Shown: piece by piece, positions 27,006 through 35,214 of the stretch
Position numbering within the stretch: position 1 is the stretch's first letter
Layout of the letters: each line of letters begins with the position of its first letter
DNA from: DASVWZ01 sp963708575
GTDB lineage: Bacteria; Acidobacteriota; Terriglobia; Terriglobales; Acidobacteriaceae
DNA: 64,000 nt
Direction of reading: 5' to 3'
Assembly (NCBI GenBank): GCA_963708575.1
Contig: CAVPTB010000007.1
Span: 1,674,001 to 1,738,000 of the forward strand
Program-made: the position numbers and the translations under genes
Notes under the pieces: generated by a model
The model's database searches: none
Seen by the model: only the letters and a program-made list of their open reading frames with translations
What the model was told of the DNA's origin: nothing

Positions 27006-28279
27006 TCCAGGTCCTTCAATTGCAATGGATGCTGCTCTTGAATGTCGCTGTATCCCTTTCCTGCAAAACTCTTGAGGTAGTGCTCATGCGCTCTTTCCCA
27101 CGCGAATTCGTCTGGCTCGCCATAGGTCTTTCGATAAATGGGCGTGCCTGGATACGGGAACATGGGCACCGGATCGCTAACCCAGACTCCCTGTCGTTTG
27201 AGATTCTCCTGCCAATGGCGAATCGCTTCCCGATCATCATGCTCCGTCAAAATCAAATTTGCCTGCACCCAGGGAATTCTTTTTCGCGCGCAGACAAGAA
27301 GGTCTGAGAGACGTTCCGTCGACATGCGGCAGCCCTTATTTAATTCATCTCGGCCTGCATCTGTGATGGACTCAATGCCGCACTCCATCGAAATGCAATG
27401 CGCTTCGCCCAGCAAATCCAGAGCTTGCTCATCCCACAAGTCGATCCGCGTCTGAAAACCAATTGAGACGTTCCGGTGACGCAATTGCTCCAACAATCTC
27501 TTCACATTCTTACCAACGCCAAAGATTTCGTCGATGAAATATACGTAATCAACCCCCCGACCGATCAACGTGTCTATCTCGGCCAGGACGGCGTCTACAT
27601 CTCGCTCGCGATACTGATTTCGAAAGAGCGTCTTATTGCAAAACTCGCACGACCAAGGACAGCCTCGGGCGAACTCCAACTCTGCGCCCCTACCGCTTCC
27701 GAAAAAAACGTGATGGCGATGAGAGTGCCCCTCGACGTTGTAGCTTTCAAATCCGAGTACCGGAAGGCGTTTCATATTTGCGACGGCACGAGAGTTGCTA
27801 ATGTGTTCCCCGCCTTCGTCGATCCAGCAACAGCCGTCGATCCGTTCCCACGGCCGGTCGGCAAGTTGGGCAATCGTAAAGTCTGGCTCTCCGCGCAGAA
27901 CGATGTCGCACTTTAACTTTCGAAGAGTTGTCAGGGGAGTTGCGGAAGCGTGAGGACCGATCGCCACTTTCGTCATTCCCTCCCCGAGGGCCGAGAACCA
28001 GAGTAGGGGAATACGCAACTCCGGCGGCGGACACCGCCAAAACAAATAGGAAGGAGCCGTAGGAATTACGAGAAAATCGGGATTGAAGACGTTCAGCTCG
28101 CCCTTCACCTCTTCGCAACTCAAGTCATCCAGCTGAGCGTCAATCACCAGAGACTGGTGGCCGGCTTTTTGAATATTAGCCGCAGCGAATAGCAGTTCTA
28201 GTGGATAGTGCGATTCCTTGCACCCGAAGTACGTCGATCCTTCGAATTTCCAATTCGGGTTCACCAACGCAAACTTCAT
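26993..28279 (-). CDS. B12-binding-domain radical SAM protein (TIGR04295-like)
   Basis: 428 residues from ATG 28279, chosen because it overlaps the upstream stop (ATGA) and begins with the real fold (MKFALVNPNWKFEGSTYFGC). Residues 1-140 form a Rossmann-like B12-binding-type domain, without an obvious DxHxxG cobalt-ligand motif. Residues 200-400 are the radical SAM core with C207, C211 and C214 in CPWSCEFC, which would bind a 4Fe-4S cluster and S-adenosylmethionine. From memory this matches the 'rhizo-twelve' family TIGR04295. The reaction is unknown; a C-methylation or other radical modification of a sugar, lipid or small molecule made by the cluster is plausible. Confidence 0.8.
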   Translation of the reverse strand: MKFALVNPNWKFEGSTYFGCKESHYPLELLFAAANIQKAGHQSLVIDAQLDDLSCEEVKGELNVFNPDFLVIPTAPSYLFWRCPPPELRIPLLWFSALGEGMTKVAIGPHASATPLTTLRKLKCDIVLRGEPDFTIAQLADRPWERIDGCCWIDEGGEHISNSRAVANMKRLPVLGFESYNVEGHSHRHHVFFGSGRGAELEFARGCPWSCEFCNKTLFRNQYRERDVDAVLAEIDTLIGRGVDYVYFIDEIFGVGKNVKRLLEQLRHRNVSIGFQTRIDLWDEQALDLLGEAHCISMECGIESITDAGRDELNKGCRMSTERLSDLLVCARKRIPWVQANLILTEHDDREAIRHWQENLKRQGVWVSDPVPMFPYPGTPIYRKTYGEPDEFAWERAHEHYLKSFAGKGYSDIQEQHPLQLKDLECTF

Positions 28280-29379
28280 GAAGCTGCCCTGGAAACCTGA
28301 TTGACGGGCAGCCTCACCGATTCCAAACGGACTGGAGACACGTCCCCCTTCGCTTGCTCTTGCCACCACTCGTAAATACTGGTGAGGGTCTCAGGGACCG
28401 TTACCCTTGGTTTCCAACCAGTGTCCGTCTGAAACTTTCGAAAATCGGTGATGTACAGCAGTTGATCGCCGGGACGTGCCGGCTGAAAACTCAAGATTGG
28501 TTGCTTCCCTGTTACCTTCTCGATTTCATCGACTGATTCCAGCAAGGAGAGGGCGTTGGCCTGCCCACCGCCGATGTTGTAAATTGCTCCGGCAGTCGCG
28601 TCGTTGTGGGTTCGAGCGGCTTCAAAGGCTCGCACCAGATCGTCGACACTAAGAATGTCGCGCACCTGCCGCCCATCGCCATAAATCGTCACCGGAATTC
28701 CGCGGACTGCGGAATACAGAAAATGCGCGATCCATCCTTGATCCTCCGTGCCGAACTGGTGCTTGCCCGCGATACAAGACATGCGGAAGACCACGGTTGG
28801 CAGTCCAAACATCCTGCTGTAGTCGTGGACATATTGATCCGCGGCACCCTTCGAACAACCATACGGAGAATAGAAATCGAGCGGTTGTGCCTCGCTCGTG
28901 CACATACCGTCCACCATGGAATAGCGAGCACCTGCCGTCGCGACGGCTCGGTCGTTCATTGCGCCGTAAACTTTATTGGTTGATGTGAAAAGCAGAAAGG
29001 GTTTGCGGCCGCTCTTTCTAGCCGCTTCCAGCACATTGATGGTGCCGCCAACGTTCACCTCAAAATCAAATCGCGGATCAACCACCGAGTTCGTCACCGC
29101 AACCTGAGCCGCGAAGTGGTAGATCTCCGTCGCCGGCTGCACGGCTCGGCGCACCAGGCTCTCGTCCCGGATATCGCCGATGGTTATCTGGATCCGGTCT
29201 CCCCCACCCGCTTCCCGCTTCAACCATTCCAGATTCTGGTGCACGCCGCGTCGCGAGAGATTGTCGAAAATATGAATCTTGGCGTCCGTGGTCTTCAAAA
29301 GACGGTGGGCCCAATTCGACCCAATAAAACCGGCCCCTCCAAAAATCAACACCGACCGGATCGACCTCACACTGCTCAT
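28276..29379 (-). CDS. NAD-dependent epimerase/dehydratase, CDP-paratose 2-epimerase-like SDR
   Basis: 367 residues. I chose ATG 29379 because a GAGGAAGA precedes it and the Rossmann motif follows at once (SVLIFGGAGFIGSNWAHRLL, GxxGxxG). The segment IHIFDNLSRRGVHQNLEWLK is close to CDP-tyvelose/paratose epimerases. The catalytic Tyr and Lys are in YSPYGCSKGAADQYV. The enzyme should interconvert a nucleotide sugar in the cytoplasm and so supply a donor to the glycosyltransferases downstream. The open frame extends to 30021, but that part is in the shadow of the next gene. The exact sugar is not certain. Confidence 0.85.
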   Translation of the reverse strand: MSSVRSIRSVLIFGGAGFIGSNWAHRLLKTTDAKIHIFDNLSRRGVHQNLEWLKREAGGGDRIQITIGDIRDESLVRRAVQPATEIYHFAAQVAVTNSVVDPRFDFEVNVGGTINVLEAARKSGRKPFLLFTSTNKVYGAMNDRAVATAGARYSMVDGMCTSEAQPLDFYSPYGCSKGAADQYVHDYSRMFGLPTVVFRMSCIAGKHQFGTEDQGWIAHFLYSAVRGIPVTIYGDGRQVRDILSVDDLVRAFEAARTHNDATAGAIYNIGGGQANALSLLESVDEIEKVTGKQPILSFQPARPGDQLLYITDFRKFQTDTGWKPRVTVPETLTSIYEWWQEQAKGDVSPVRLESVRLPVNQVSRAAS

Positions 29380-29438
29380 TTCTTCCTCGTCCGCTTCTGA
29401 ATTAATGACTTTGATTACTTCCGTTCGGTTGCCTGGAA

Positions 29439-30560
29439 TCATGCGACCAGCTTGTATGCCTCCAGTTGCTGCATCGCGTCGTCCAATCGCCCCTCTGTTT
29501 CCTGAGAAGCCAGCCAGTGGACAAGATCCTGCATTCCCCGCTTCAAAGTGACCTTGGGTTCGTAGCCCAGCACTCTGCGAATCTTCGCAATGTCCCCGAA
29601 GCAATGACGAATATCTCCCATTCGATACTTTCCTGTGAGTTCGCTCCCGACTTGTACACCCATAGCCTCGCCCAGTTCGCTTGCGACTTGCTCCACAGTG
29701 ACCGCTTGCCCTGACCCGACATTGAGGGCCGTTCCGTTCGCAGCGTCGCTTTCCATCGCAAGCAAGTTGGCTTGAACGATATCGTGGACGCTTACGAAAT
29801 CTCTCATCTGCCTTCCATCTTCGAAAATCATGGGGCTTTTTCCATTCATCAACCGCGAAGCGAAAATCGCTGCGACGCCGGTGTATGGATTCGACAGCGA
29901 CTGGCGCGAACCGTAGATGTTGAAATAGCGAAATGCTACGGCTGGAATTCCGTAAGTTCGCCCGAACAACAAAACCATCTCCTCCTGGTCTTTCTTGGAG
30001 AGCGCGTAGACCGAACTGCACTGCAGTGGCTTGTCTTCATTTGTCGCACGAGGGGTCAACGGTTGCCCGCAGGCTGAACAAACCGGCTCCCAACTCTTTT
30101 CCACCAATTGCTCGGGCGTACGTAATGGAGGCGCCACATCCCCACAGTTCGCGCACTGGTACCGTCCTTCACCGTAGATCGACATCGACGAGGCGACGAC
30201 GATCTTTTCCGGGGCGCTCGCGGTGTCCAGAATGGCTTGGAGTAAGTTGGCCGTCCCAAGAATATTGGTCGCCGTGTATTCGACCATCTGATACATCGAC
30301 TGGCCGACACCAACCGCCGCAGCAAGATGGAAGATCACATCGAAGCCCTTAACCACTCGCTTGAGGTGTTCCAGATTACGCACATCGCCCCGAATAAACT
30401 CGGCTTCTTTAGGCAAATATTCAGGTAACCCTCGCGGATGAACCTGTGGAGTCAAGCTGTCAAAGATCGTCACCGCGTGCCCTTGGGCGATAAGAGCATC
30501 CGCTGTATGCGACCCCACAAAGCCTGCCCCCCCAGTAATCAGAACTCTCTTCGTCTTCAC
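29439..30560 (-). CDS. NAD-dependent sugar epimerase (extended SDR) with four-cysteine insert
   Basis: 373 residues. It has the Rossmann motif VLITGGAGFVGSHTADALI (GxxGxxG) near residue 8-24, catalytic S125/Y185/K189 (VVASSMSIYG; SSVYALSKKDQ), and the late segment DIRHCFGDIAKIRRVLGYEP typical of nucleotide-sugar epimerases. Between the catalytic Ser and Tyr it has an insert with C136-x2-C139 and C161-x2-C164, a zinc-ribbon or rubredoxin-like arrangement. Some dTDP-L-rhamnose 4-epimerase-like proteins carry such an insert (from memory), which makes that the best specific guess. It lies 59 bp upstream of the second epimerase in the operon. Confidence 0.85.
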   Translation of the reverse strand: MKTKRVLITGGAGFVGSHTADALIAQGHAVTIFDSLTPQVHPRGLPEYLPKEAEFIRGDVRNLEHLKRVVKGFDVIFHLAAAVGVGQSMYQMVEYTATNILGTANLLQAILDTASAPEKIVVASSMSIYGEGRYQCANCGDVAPPLRTPEQLVEKSWEPVCSACGQPLTPRATNEDKPLQCSSVYALSKKDQEEMVLLFGRTYGIPAVAFRYFNIYGSRQSLSNPYTGVAAIFASRLMNGKSPMIFEDGRQMRDFVSVHDIVQANLLAMESDAANGTALNVGSGQAVTVEQVASELGEAMGVQVGSELTGKYRMGDIRHCFGDIAKIRRVLGYEPKVTLKRGMQDLVHWLASQETEGRLDDAMQQLEAYKLVA

Positions 30561-30642
30561 TGGAGGAAGCCTTCCGGAGTGCCACGACCGGGGCCACCCC
30601 CCTTAAGGTATTGATTCTTACGGCGAAGAAGATGCATTTCCC

Positions 30643-31590
30643 TCATGATTTGCCTTGGATGAAAGTCTCTGCTGGTGAGATGCCCCCGCTCAAAACCTCG
30701 TGTTGCACTTCATATGGTGCGTACCTTTGAATTGCCCAAGCGGCAAAATCCCGGAAATCGCCTGGATCTTTGGGTGGACTGGTGTAGTGGGGCATCCGGC
30801 CTTTGTGTTCCGGGGTGAAACACAGAGTCACCGTCGTATCGAATTCCGCCAAAGCCTGCATTTGCCTGTCAAACCAAATCTCGGCGTTGGGACGAAACCA
30901 GTCTGCCCAGCTAAGCCCGGTACGCAATTGCTTGACCTTCAATTTCCGCAGCCATTCGACCCCAGTCTCCAGCCGATGGTCCTCAAAATGAAACCACTGG
31001 CACAGTCCCATACCCTCGGGGAAATCTTCGCTGGCTTGTTTTGGTGTTCCATCCTCGCGCACCAGTCCCATGTAGTAATGCCGGTAGTACGAGCTTCCTT
31101 CGGCCTCTTTGTGTCGGGTGGTTGCCGTCCAGGTCGCGGGCAAGTCGAAGAGACTGTACCAATGCACGCGCTCCACCAAGGGAAGCAGCAAGTCCGCCGT
31201 GCGCTGCAATCCGAACCTCTGAACCTCTTCGGCCCCGAAGGACGAGGCACCAGCTTCCGTCACCCAGACCGGCTTGCTGGTCATCTGGCGAATTTCGTCT
31301 ACCTTCTTCGGCCACTCATGAATGCTCCAGTGGTTCCAGTCCAAGGGAAAACCATGAATTGCCACCACGTCGATCGCATCAATCACGCCATGGCTTGCCA
31401 GTAACTTTACGAAATTCGGATCAATGGGTGACATACCACCCAGCACGATTCGCAATTCCGGATTTATTTTTCGAATGGTCTGCGCAGCCAGGATCACCAT
31501 CTCCGCAAAAATCTTCCAGTCCGGATCGGCTTTAAAATCCCAGTGCGACAGATTGTTCGGTTCATTCCATAGCATGACCGCTTCGACCAT
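30643..31590 (-). CDS. Glycoside hydrolase (clan GH-A type) with apparent circular permutation
   Basis: 315 residues. Catalytic motifs are present: E10 in MLWNEPNN (acid/base, end of strand 4 in clan GH-A) and E112 in PVWVTEAG (nucleophile, strand 7), then HWYSLFDLP (strand 8) and GLVREDGTPKQA, which normally sits at the C-terminus. Residues about 205-295 instead look like the beginning of such a barrel: LRTGLSWADWFRP, WFDRQMQALAEF, VTLCFTPEH, TSPPKDPGDF and WAIQRYAP. The order is therefore strands 4-8 then 1-3. No signal peptide is seen, so it acts in the cytoplasm. The start at 31590 has GGGAGA upstream, and the only in-frame codons before it follow the methyltransferase stop. Confidence 0.75.
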   Translation of the reverse strand: MVEAVMLWNEPNNLSHWDFKADPDWKIFAEMVILAAQTIRKINPELRIVLGGMSPIDPNFVKLLASHGVIDAIDVVAIHGFPLDWNHWSIHEWPKKVDEIRQMTSKPVWVTEAGASSFGAEEVQRFGLQRTADLLLPLVERVHWYSLFDLPATWTATTRHKEAEGSSYYRHYYMGLVREDGTPKQASEDFPEGMGLCQWFHFEDHRLETGVEWLRKLKVKQLRTGLSWADWFRPNAEIWFDRQMQALAEFDTTVTLCFTPEHKGRMPHYTSPPKDPGDFRDFAAWAIQRYAPYEVQHEVLSGGISPAETFIQGKS

Positions 31591-31626
31591 AGTCTCCCGT
31601 TCAGCATTGAGATTTATGACGCGCCA

Positions 31627-32454
31627 CTAAAGGGTTCCGTCCAACTCCATGTCTAGTACGTATCGTTGATCGCGTTGCACGTTCCGCGGAGTACAAACCC
31701 ACGTCTCCGCCTCCGGATGAGATTCGATCTTCAGGCCTGAACTTCTCAACATGCCTTCCACTGCTCCCTGGTTCGGAATCCACCAGTTCGTATAGTCGTG
31801 CGAATAGCTCTTTTCGATGAAATACATGGCAGGAAAATCCGGGTCGAGAAAAATTTCTTTATTCTCGAATTCGTAGTCGGGGGCCCAAGTGCGTGGGTTG
31901 CTCGAACCGCGCAACATGGTCTGAAATACCAGCTTGCCACGGACTTTCTTGATGACCTTGTCGAGCGCGAGTAATGGGTATCGCAGGTGATAGAACAAAC
32001 CCATGAAAAAAACGAAGTCGAATTGCCCAGCAATCTCGTCTACGGCATAAATCGACCGTTTTTCCAGCTCGATTTCCAAACCTAGAGTCTTCGAAGCAAA
32101 GCGCGCCTGTTGTAAATAACGCTCATCGACATCAATTCCCAGGACTCGCTTCGCCCCTCGGCGCTTCATCTCCAGCGCATAGAACCCCGCGTTGCAACCT
32201 GTGTCCAACACGCTCGCTCCGGTCAGATCCTGCGGAATTGAATCGGCAAAGTGCTTCCACTTGATGGCCGGAAAGTCGCCGAGGAAATGGTCGGGCGCGG
32301 TCTGGACTCCGTTCAGATCGAGATTGTGAAACCACTGGCCAAGCTCAGAAATTCGCTTTTCCAGACTTTTGTCTGGTGCCCCGGTTTCCGCAACGGGTAC
32401 AACCGAGTGTTGAGGCAATGTCTCCGGTAGTACCACTGATCTGTCATGCGCCAT
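31627..32454 (-). CDS. SAM-dependent methyltransferase (TIGR04290-like)
   Basis: 275 residues from ATG 32454. The in-frame extension to 32865 is antisense to the nucleotidyltransferase gene and is not protein-like. The segment WFHNLDLNGVQTAPDHFLGD precedes SAM motif I (VLDTGCNAGFYALEM, about 82-96), then the motif II acidic end in VLGIDVDERYLQQA and the FVFFMGLFYHLRYPLLALDK motif IV region. The layout resembles CmoB-type Methyltransf_9 enzymes; from memory the family is TIGR04290. It is the first gene of the nine-gene minus-strand operon. The acceptor is unknown; a sugar or lipid hydroxyl is a reasonable guess. Confidence 0.8.
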   Translation of the reverse strand: MAHDRSVVLPETLPQHSVVPVAETGAPDKSLEKRISELGQWFHNLDLNGVQTAPDHFLGDFPAIKWKHFADSIPQDLTGASVLDTGCNAGFYALEMKRRGAKRVLGIDVDERYLQQARFASKTLGLEIELEKRSIYAVDEIAGQFDFVFFMGLFYHLRYPLLALDKVIKKVRGKLVFQTMLRGSSNPRTWAPDYEFENKEIFLDPDFPAMYFIEKSYSHDYTNWWIPNQGAVEGMLRSSGLKIESHPEAETWVCTPRNVQRDQRYVLDMELDGTL

Positions 32455-32509
32455 GGATAGCCCGTAACAGCTACAAAGATGCGCCTTAGCGAGCCCCGGT
32501 TGTGCTGCC

Positions 32510-33409
32510 ATGGCTGTACCGAACCAAGTTCTGCCAGCAACCCTGTCTATACGCACCACATCCAAGCCCGTCGTGCCTGAACATTGCGCCAATTCGCCAG
32601 AATCCTTGCCCGTGACTTCCTCGGTACCGGCTGAGCTTCCAGGGGAACAAATCTCTCTATTCCGCGAGGTTCTGACTACCTTGGAAGAGGCGGCAATACC
32701 GTTTGCCGTTTCCGGGGCTTTTGCTCTGCAGCAGCACACTGGTATTTGCCGTTTTACGAAAGACCTTGATCTATTTCTCACCGCGGAGAGCATTCCCGCG
32801 GCGCTTGATCGTCTGCGTCGCGAAGGTTTCGAAACTGAGGTTCGCGATCCGGTCTGGCTTTTCAAAGCTCATCGCGACGACTTCTTCGTCGACCTGATAA
32901 CCGGAATGAGCAATGGCGTAATCACGGTCGATTCGTCCTGGATCGATCGGGCTCAACCTGCGGTCGTGCATGGAGTCGCCACACGCGTCTTGGCGCCAGA
33001 GGAACTTCTGGTTTCCAAGCTGTTCGTGACCCGCCGCGAGCGGTTTGACGGCGCGGATATTGCCCACGTCATTTACGGAAGCCGCGGCCGTCTTAATTGG
33101 GATCGGGTCCTGAATCTCGCCGGAGACCACTGGGAAATGCTTTTGTGGGCCCTCGTGCTATTCCGGTATGTGTATCCCGGACAGTCGGGATACGTTCCGG
33201 GGACAGTGTGGCAGGATTTAGTTGCGCGCTTCCTGAACGCGCTGGCCACCCCAGACCTTGAAGCTCCCTTTCGCGGAAGCTTGGTGGACGACAACATGTT
33301 TGCCATCGACGTGAAGGAGTGGGGATTGGAGAACGTTCTGGAGGATTATCGCCAGAAGCGTTTAGCAAAAACTGAATCGATCTCTGGCTCCATTACCGGC
33401 GCCCTCTGA
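32510..33409 (+). CDS. Nucleotidyltransferase-fold protein
   Basis: 299 residues. After a weakly conserved, possibly disordered 45-residue N-tail come IPFAVSGAFALQQHTGICRF and TKDLDLFL, the 'GG/GA..A....R.T.DiDl' signature of the MNT/AbiEii nucleotidyltransferase superfamily with two acidic metal ligands. DFFVDLITGM supplies a third acid. The C-terminal half is helical (EELLVSKLFVTRRERFDGAD). It is transcribed divergently from the methyltransferase with only 55 bp between starts, and is followed 14 bp later by a phosphoesterase gene. It could modify a small molecule or a protein. No toxin or antitoxin partner is visible. Confidence 0.7.
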   Translation: MAVPNQVLPATLSIRTTSKPVVPEHCANSPESLPVTSSVPAELPGEQISLFREVLTTLEEAAIPFAVSGAFALQQHTGICRFTKDLDLFLTAESIPAALDRLRREGFETEVRDPVWLFKAHRDDFFVDLITGMSNGVITVDSSWIDRAQPAVVHGVATRVLAPEELLVSKLFVTRRERFDGADIAHVIYGSRGRLNWDRVLNLAGDHWEMLLWALVLFRYVYPGQSGYVPGTVWQDLVARFLNALATPDLEAPFRGSLVDDNMFAIDVKEWGLENVLEDYRQKRLAKTESISGSITGAL

Positions 33410-33423
33410 CTCTATCTGCCTAA

Positions 33424-34131
33424 ATGAGAATTGCAGCCACAGCCGACCTCCACTTCAGCGCTCAGCGTCACGCCGCGCTCCAGGAGCAACTCAACCAGGT
33501 CCGCAATGAGGCGGACGTCCTGGTCATTGCCGGAGATCTGACAAACTTCGGACAGCCTGCTGAAATGGAGCCGCTGTTGAACGCTCTGGTGCGCCTCCGA
33601 GTGCCAACCATCGCGGTTCTGGGCAATCACGACTACGAGAGTGGCCAGGCGTCGGAGTTGATGCGCATGATGAACGCGGAGGGCATCAAGGTCCTGGATG
33701 GCAGCGCATACGAGCGGGATGGTGTCGGCTTTGCGGGCACGAAAGGATTTGTCGGCGGCTTTGGCCGAGGTGTTCTTACCGCCTTCGGAGAACCGGAAAT
33801 CAAGGAATTCGTACGGCACTCGATTGACGAAGCGCTGAAGCTGGAGCGCGCCATGTCGCAACTTCGCACCGAAAAACGTGTCGTCGTTCTGCACTATGCG
33901 CCGATCGTGGCTACAGTGCAGGGCGAGTCGCCCGAGATTTTTCCTTTCCTCGGCACTTCACGGCTGGCTGAGGTTGTGGATCGTCACGGCGCCGATCTCG
34001 TCTTACACGGCCACGCTCATCACGGCACGCTCGAAGGCCGCACTACCGGTGGGGTCCCGGTTCACAATGTTGCAATAACTCTCTTGCAAGGGCAGCAGCC
34101 GCCGGCAGTGTACAAGATGTTTGACCTGTAA
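33424..34131 (+). CDS. Calcineurin-like metallophosphoesterase
   Basis: 235 residues, complete. All five metal-binding blocks are present: D8-x-H10 (TADLH), GDLT at 37-40, GNHD at 67-70, VLHYAP at 155-160 and HGHAHHG at 195-201. The fold binds two divalent metals and hydrolyses a phosphomonoester, diester or nucleotide; the substrate cannot be read. No signal peptide, so it is cytoplasmic. It sits 14 bp after the nucleotidyltransferase gene and is probably co-transcribed, suggesting opposing add-and-remove activities. Confidence 0.85.
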   Translation: MRIAATADLHFSAQRHAALQEQLNQVRNEADVLVIAGDLTNFGQPAEMEPLLNALVRLRVPTIAVLGNHDYESGQASELMRMMNAEGIKVLDGSAYERDGVGFAGTKGFVGGFGRGVLTAFGEPEIKEFVRHSIDEALKLERAMSQLRTEKRVVVLHYAPIVATVQGESPEIFPFLGTSRLAEVVDRHGADLVLHGHAHHGTLEGRTTGGVPVHNVAITLLQGQQPPAVYKMFDL

Positions 34132-34299
34132 ACCGCTCCTCGGAATGCTCCGACTTACAGAATGATAGCTCTGGCCTTACAGCCTTCACCCGATTCAACA
34201 TCCAGCTGCTCTGGCATAGTCTCAAATCCAGCATGGTCCGGTGCACGAGTCCGCATTGTGCTTGAGTTCAAATCCATCGCATCCACCTGGAGGCATTGA

Positions 34300-34452
34300 A
34301 TGTCCACCATTCTGATTGTCCTATTAGTACTCCTTCTCATCGGAGCACTGCCCACATGGCCTTATAGCACCGGTTGGGGATACTACCCCAGCGGAGGGCT
34401 CGGTCTGGTTGTGTTGATCATCGTCGTTCTCGCACTAATGGGCAGGCTCTAA
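34300..34452 (+). CDS. DUF3309 family small membrane protein
   Basis: 50 residues, too short for most gene callers. ATG at 34300 with GGAGG at 34289-34293. The sequence begins MSTILIVLLVLLLIGALPTW, continues with a short PYSTGWGYYPSGG loop, then a second membrane helix LGLVVLIIVVLALMGRL. The 'LP.W.YS..WGY.PSG.LG' centre is the DUF3309 signature. The function is unknown; these peptides are often near envelope and oxidative stress genes. A ferritin-like gene follows 26 bp later. Confidence 0.85.
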   Translation: MSTILIVLLVLLLIGALPTWPYSTGWGYYPSGGLGLVVLIIVVLALMGRL

Positions 34453-34478
34453 CCTGCCCTTTTTCACGGAGGTCACGT

Positions 34479-35096
34479 ATGAAAACGTCTTCTTCGCAGG
34501 ACGCAACGCGGGGTGAGTTCGTCTCGAATATTGAAGAAATTCGCAAACGCGCGCGTCAACACATTGAGGATGGTGCGGTCACTGGCGGCTACCGGGCCGA
34601 CCGCGAAACCGTAATTCGCGTTCTCAACGAAGCACTCGCCACTGAACTAGTCTGTGTACTTCGTTATAAGCGGCATCACTACATGGCTTCCGGCATCCAT
34701 GCTCAGGCTGTAGCTGCCGAATTTCTGGAGCACGCTCAGGAAGAGCAAGGCCATGCCGACCGGATTGCTGAACGCATCACGCAATTAGGCGGTGCACCCG
34801 ACTTCAACCCTGACGTCCTAAGCAAACGCAGCCATTCCCAGTACGTCGAAGGCACAACTCTGGTGGATATGATTCGCGAAGATCTCATAGCCGAGCGCAT
34901 CGCGATCGACTCCTATGGCGAGATCATCCGTTACCTTGGCGATAACGATCCGACCAGTCGCCGATTGATGGAACAGATCCTCGAAAACGAAGAGGAACAT
35001 GCCGAGGACATGAAGACCTTGATCGAGAGGGTGTCGCGCGCTGAGGAAGATAGCCGTCAAGAATCGAACGACAAGCCGGGCCGCAAGGCATCGTAA
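34479..35096 (+). CDS. Ferritin-like (bacterioferritin-type) protein
   Basis: 205 residues from ATG 34479, preceded by GGAGG; the longer reading from 34374 lies over the DUF3309 gene. It has four-helix-bundle iron-site patterns: LNEALATELVCVLRYKRHHY with E-x(n)-Y, AAEFLEHAQEEQGHADRIAE (ExxH), DLIAERIAIDSYGEIIRYLG, and ENEEEHAEDMKTLIER (ExxH). This is a complete di-iron ferroxidase set. Bacterioferritins and DpsA-like proteins store iron and detoxify peroxide. The N- and C-terminal tails are polar extensions. It belongs to a short stress-type block. Confidence 0.85.
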   Translation: MKTSSSQDATRGEFVSNIEEIRKRARQHIEDGAVTGGYRADRETVIRVLNEALATELVCVLRYKRHHYMASGIHAQAVAAEFLEHAQEEQGHADRIAERITQLGGAPDFNPDVLSKRSHSQYVEGTTLVDMIREDLIAERIAIDSYGEIIRYLGDNDPTSRRLMEQILENEEEHAEDMKTLIERVSRAEEDSRQESNDKPGRKAS

Positions 35097-35102
35097 GATT
35101 TC

Positions 35103-35146
35103 TCGCTTACGATTAGCTAAGGTTTTCAACCTACTCGACTAAGCGA
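35103..35146 (+). terminator. Nested hairpin after the ferritin-like gene
   Basis: An outer stem TCGCTTA (35103-35109) with TAAGCGA (35140-35146) encloses an inner stem AGGTT (35120-35124) with AACCT (35128-35132) and a 3-nt loop. It begins 6 bp after the ferritin stop codon. The following sequence (ATATTTGG) is only weakly T-rich, so termination is plausible but not certain. Confidence 0.4.
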
Positions 35147-35214
35147 ATATTTGGCGCGGCCGTACAGGCGGATCCGTATTGTTCAATTGCGTTCAAGGGC
35201 CTACCTTGATTTCG

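Noticed and set aside
29380..30021. Upstream extension of the epimerase frame that starts at 29379
   Set aside because: It overlaps the coding region of the other epimerase on the same strand and has a composition typical of a shifted frame; a good ribosome-binding site precedes 29379.
32455..32865. N-terminal extension of the methyltransferase frame by 137 codons
   Set aside because: It is antisense to the nucleotidyltransferase gene at 32510, its sequence is not protein-like, and ATG 32454 begins the conserved part.
34374..34478. Extension of the ferritin-like gene upstream of 34479
   Set aside because: It overlaps the DUF3309 gene in a different frame; GGAGG and ATG at 34479 give the conserved start.
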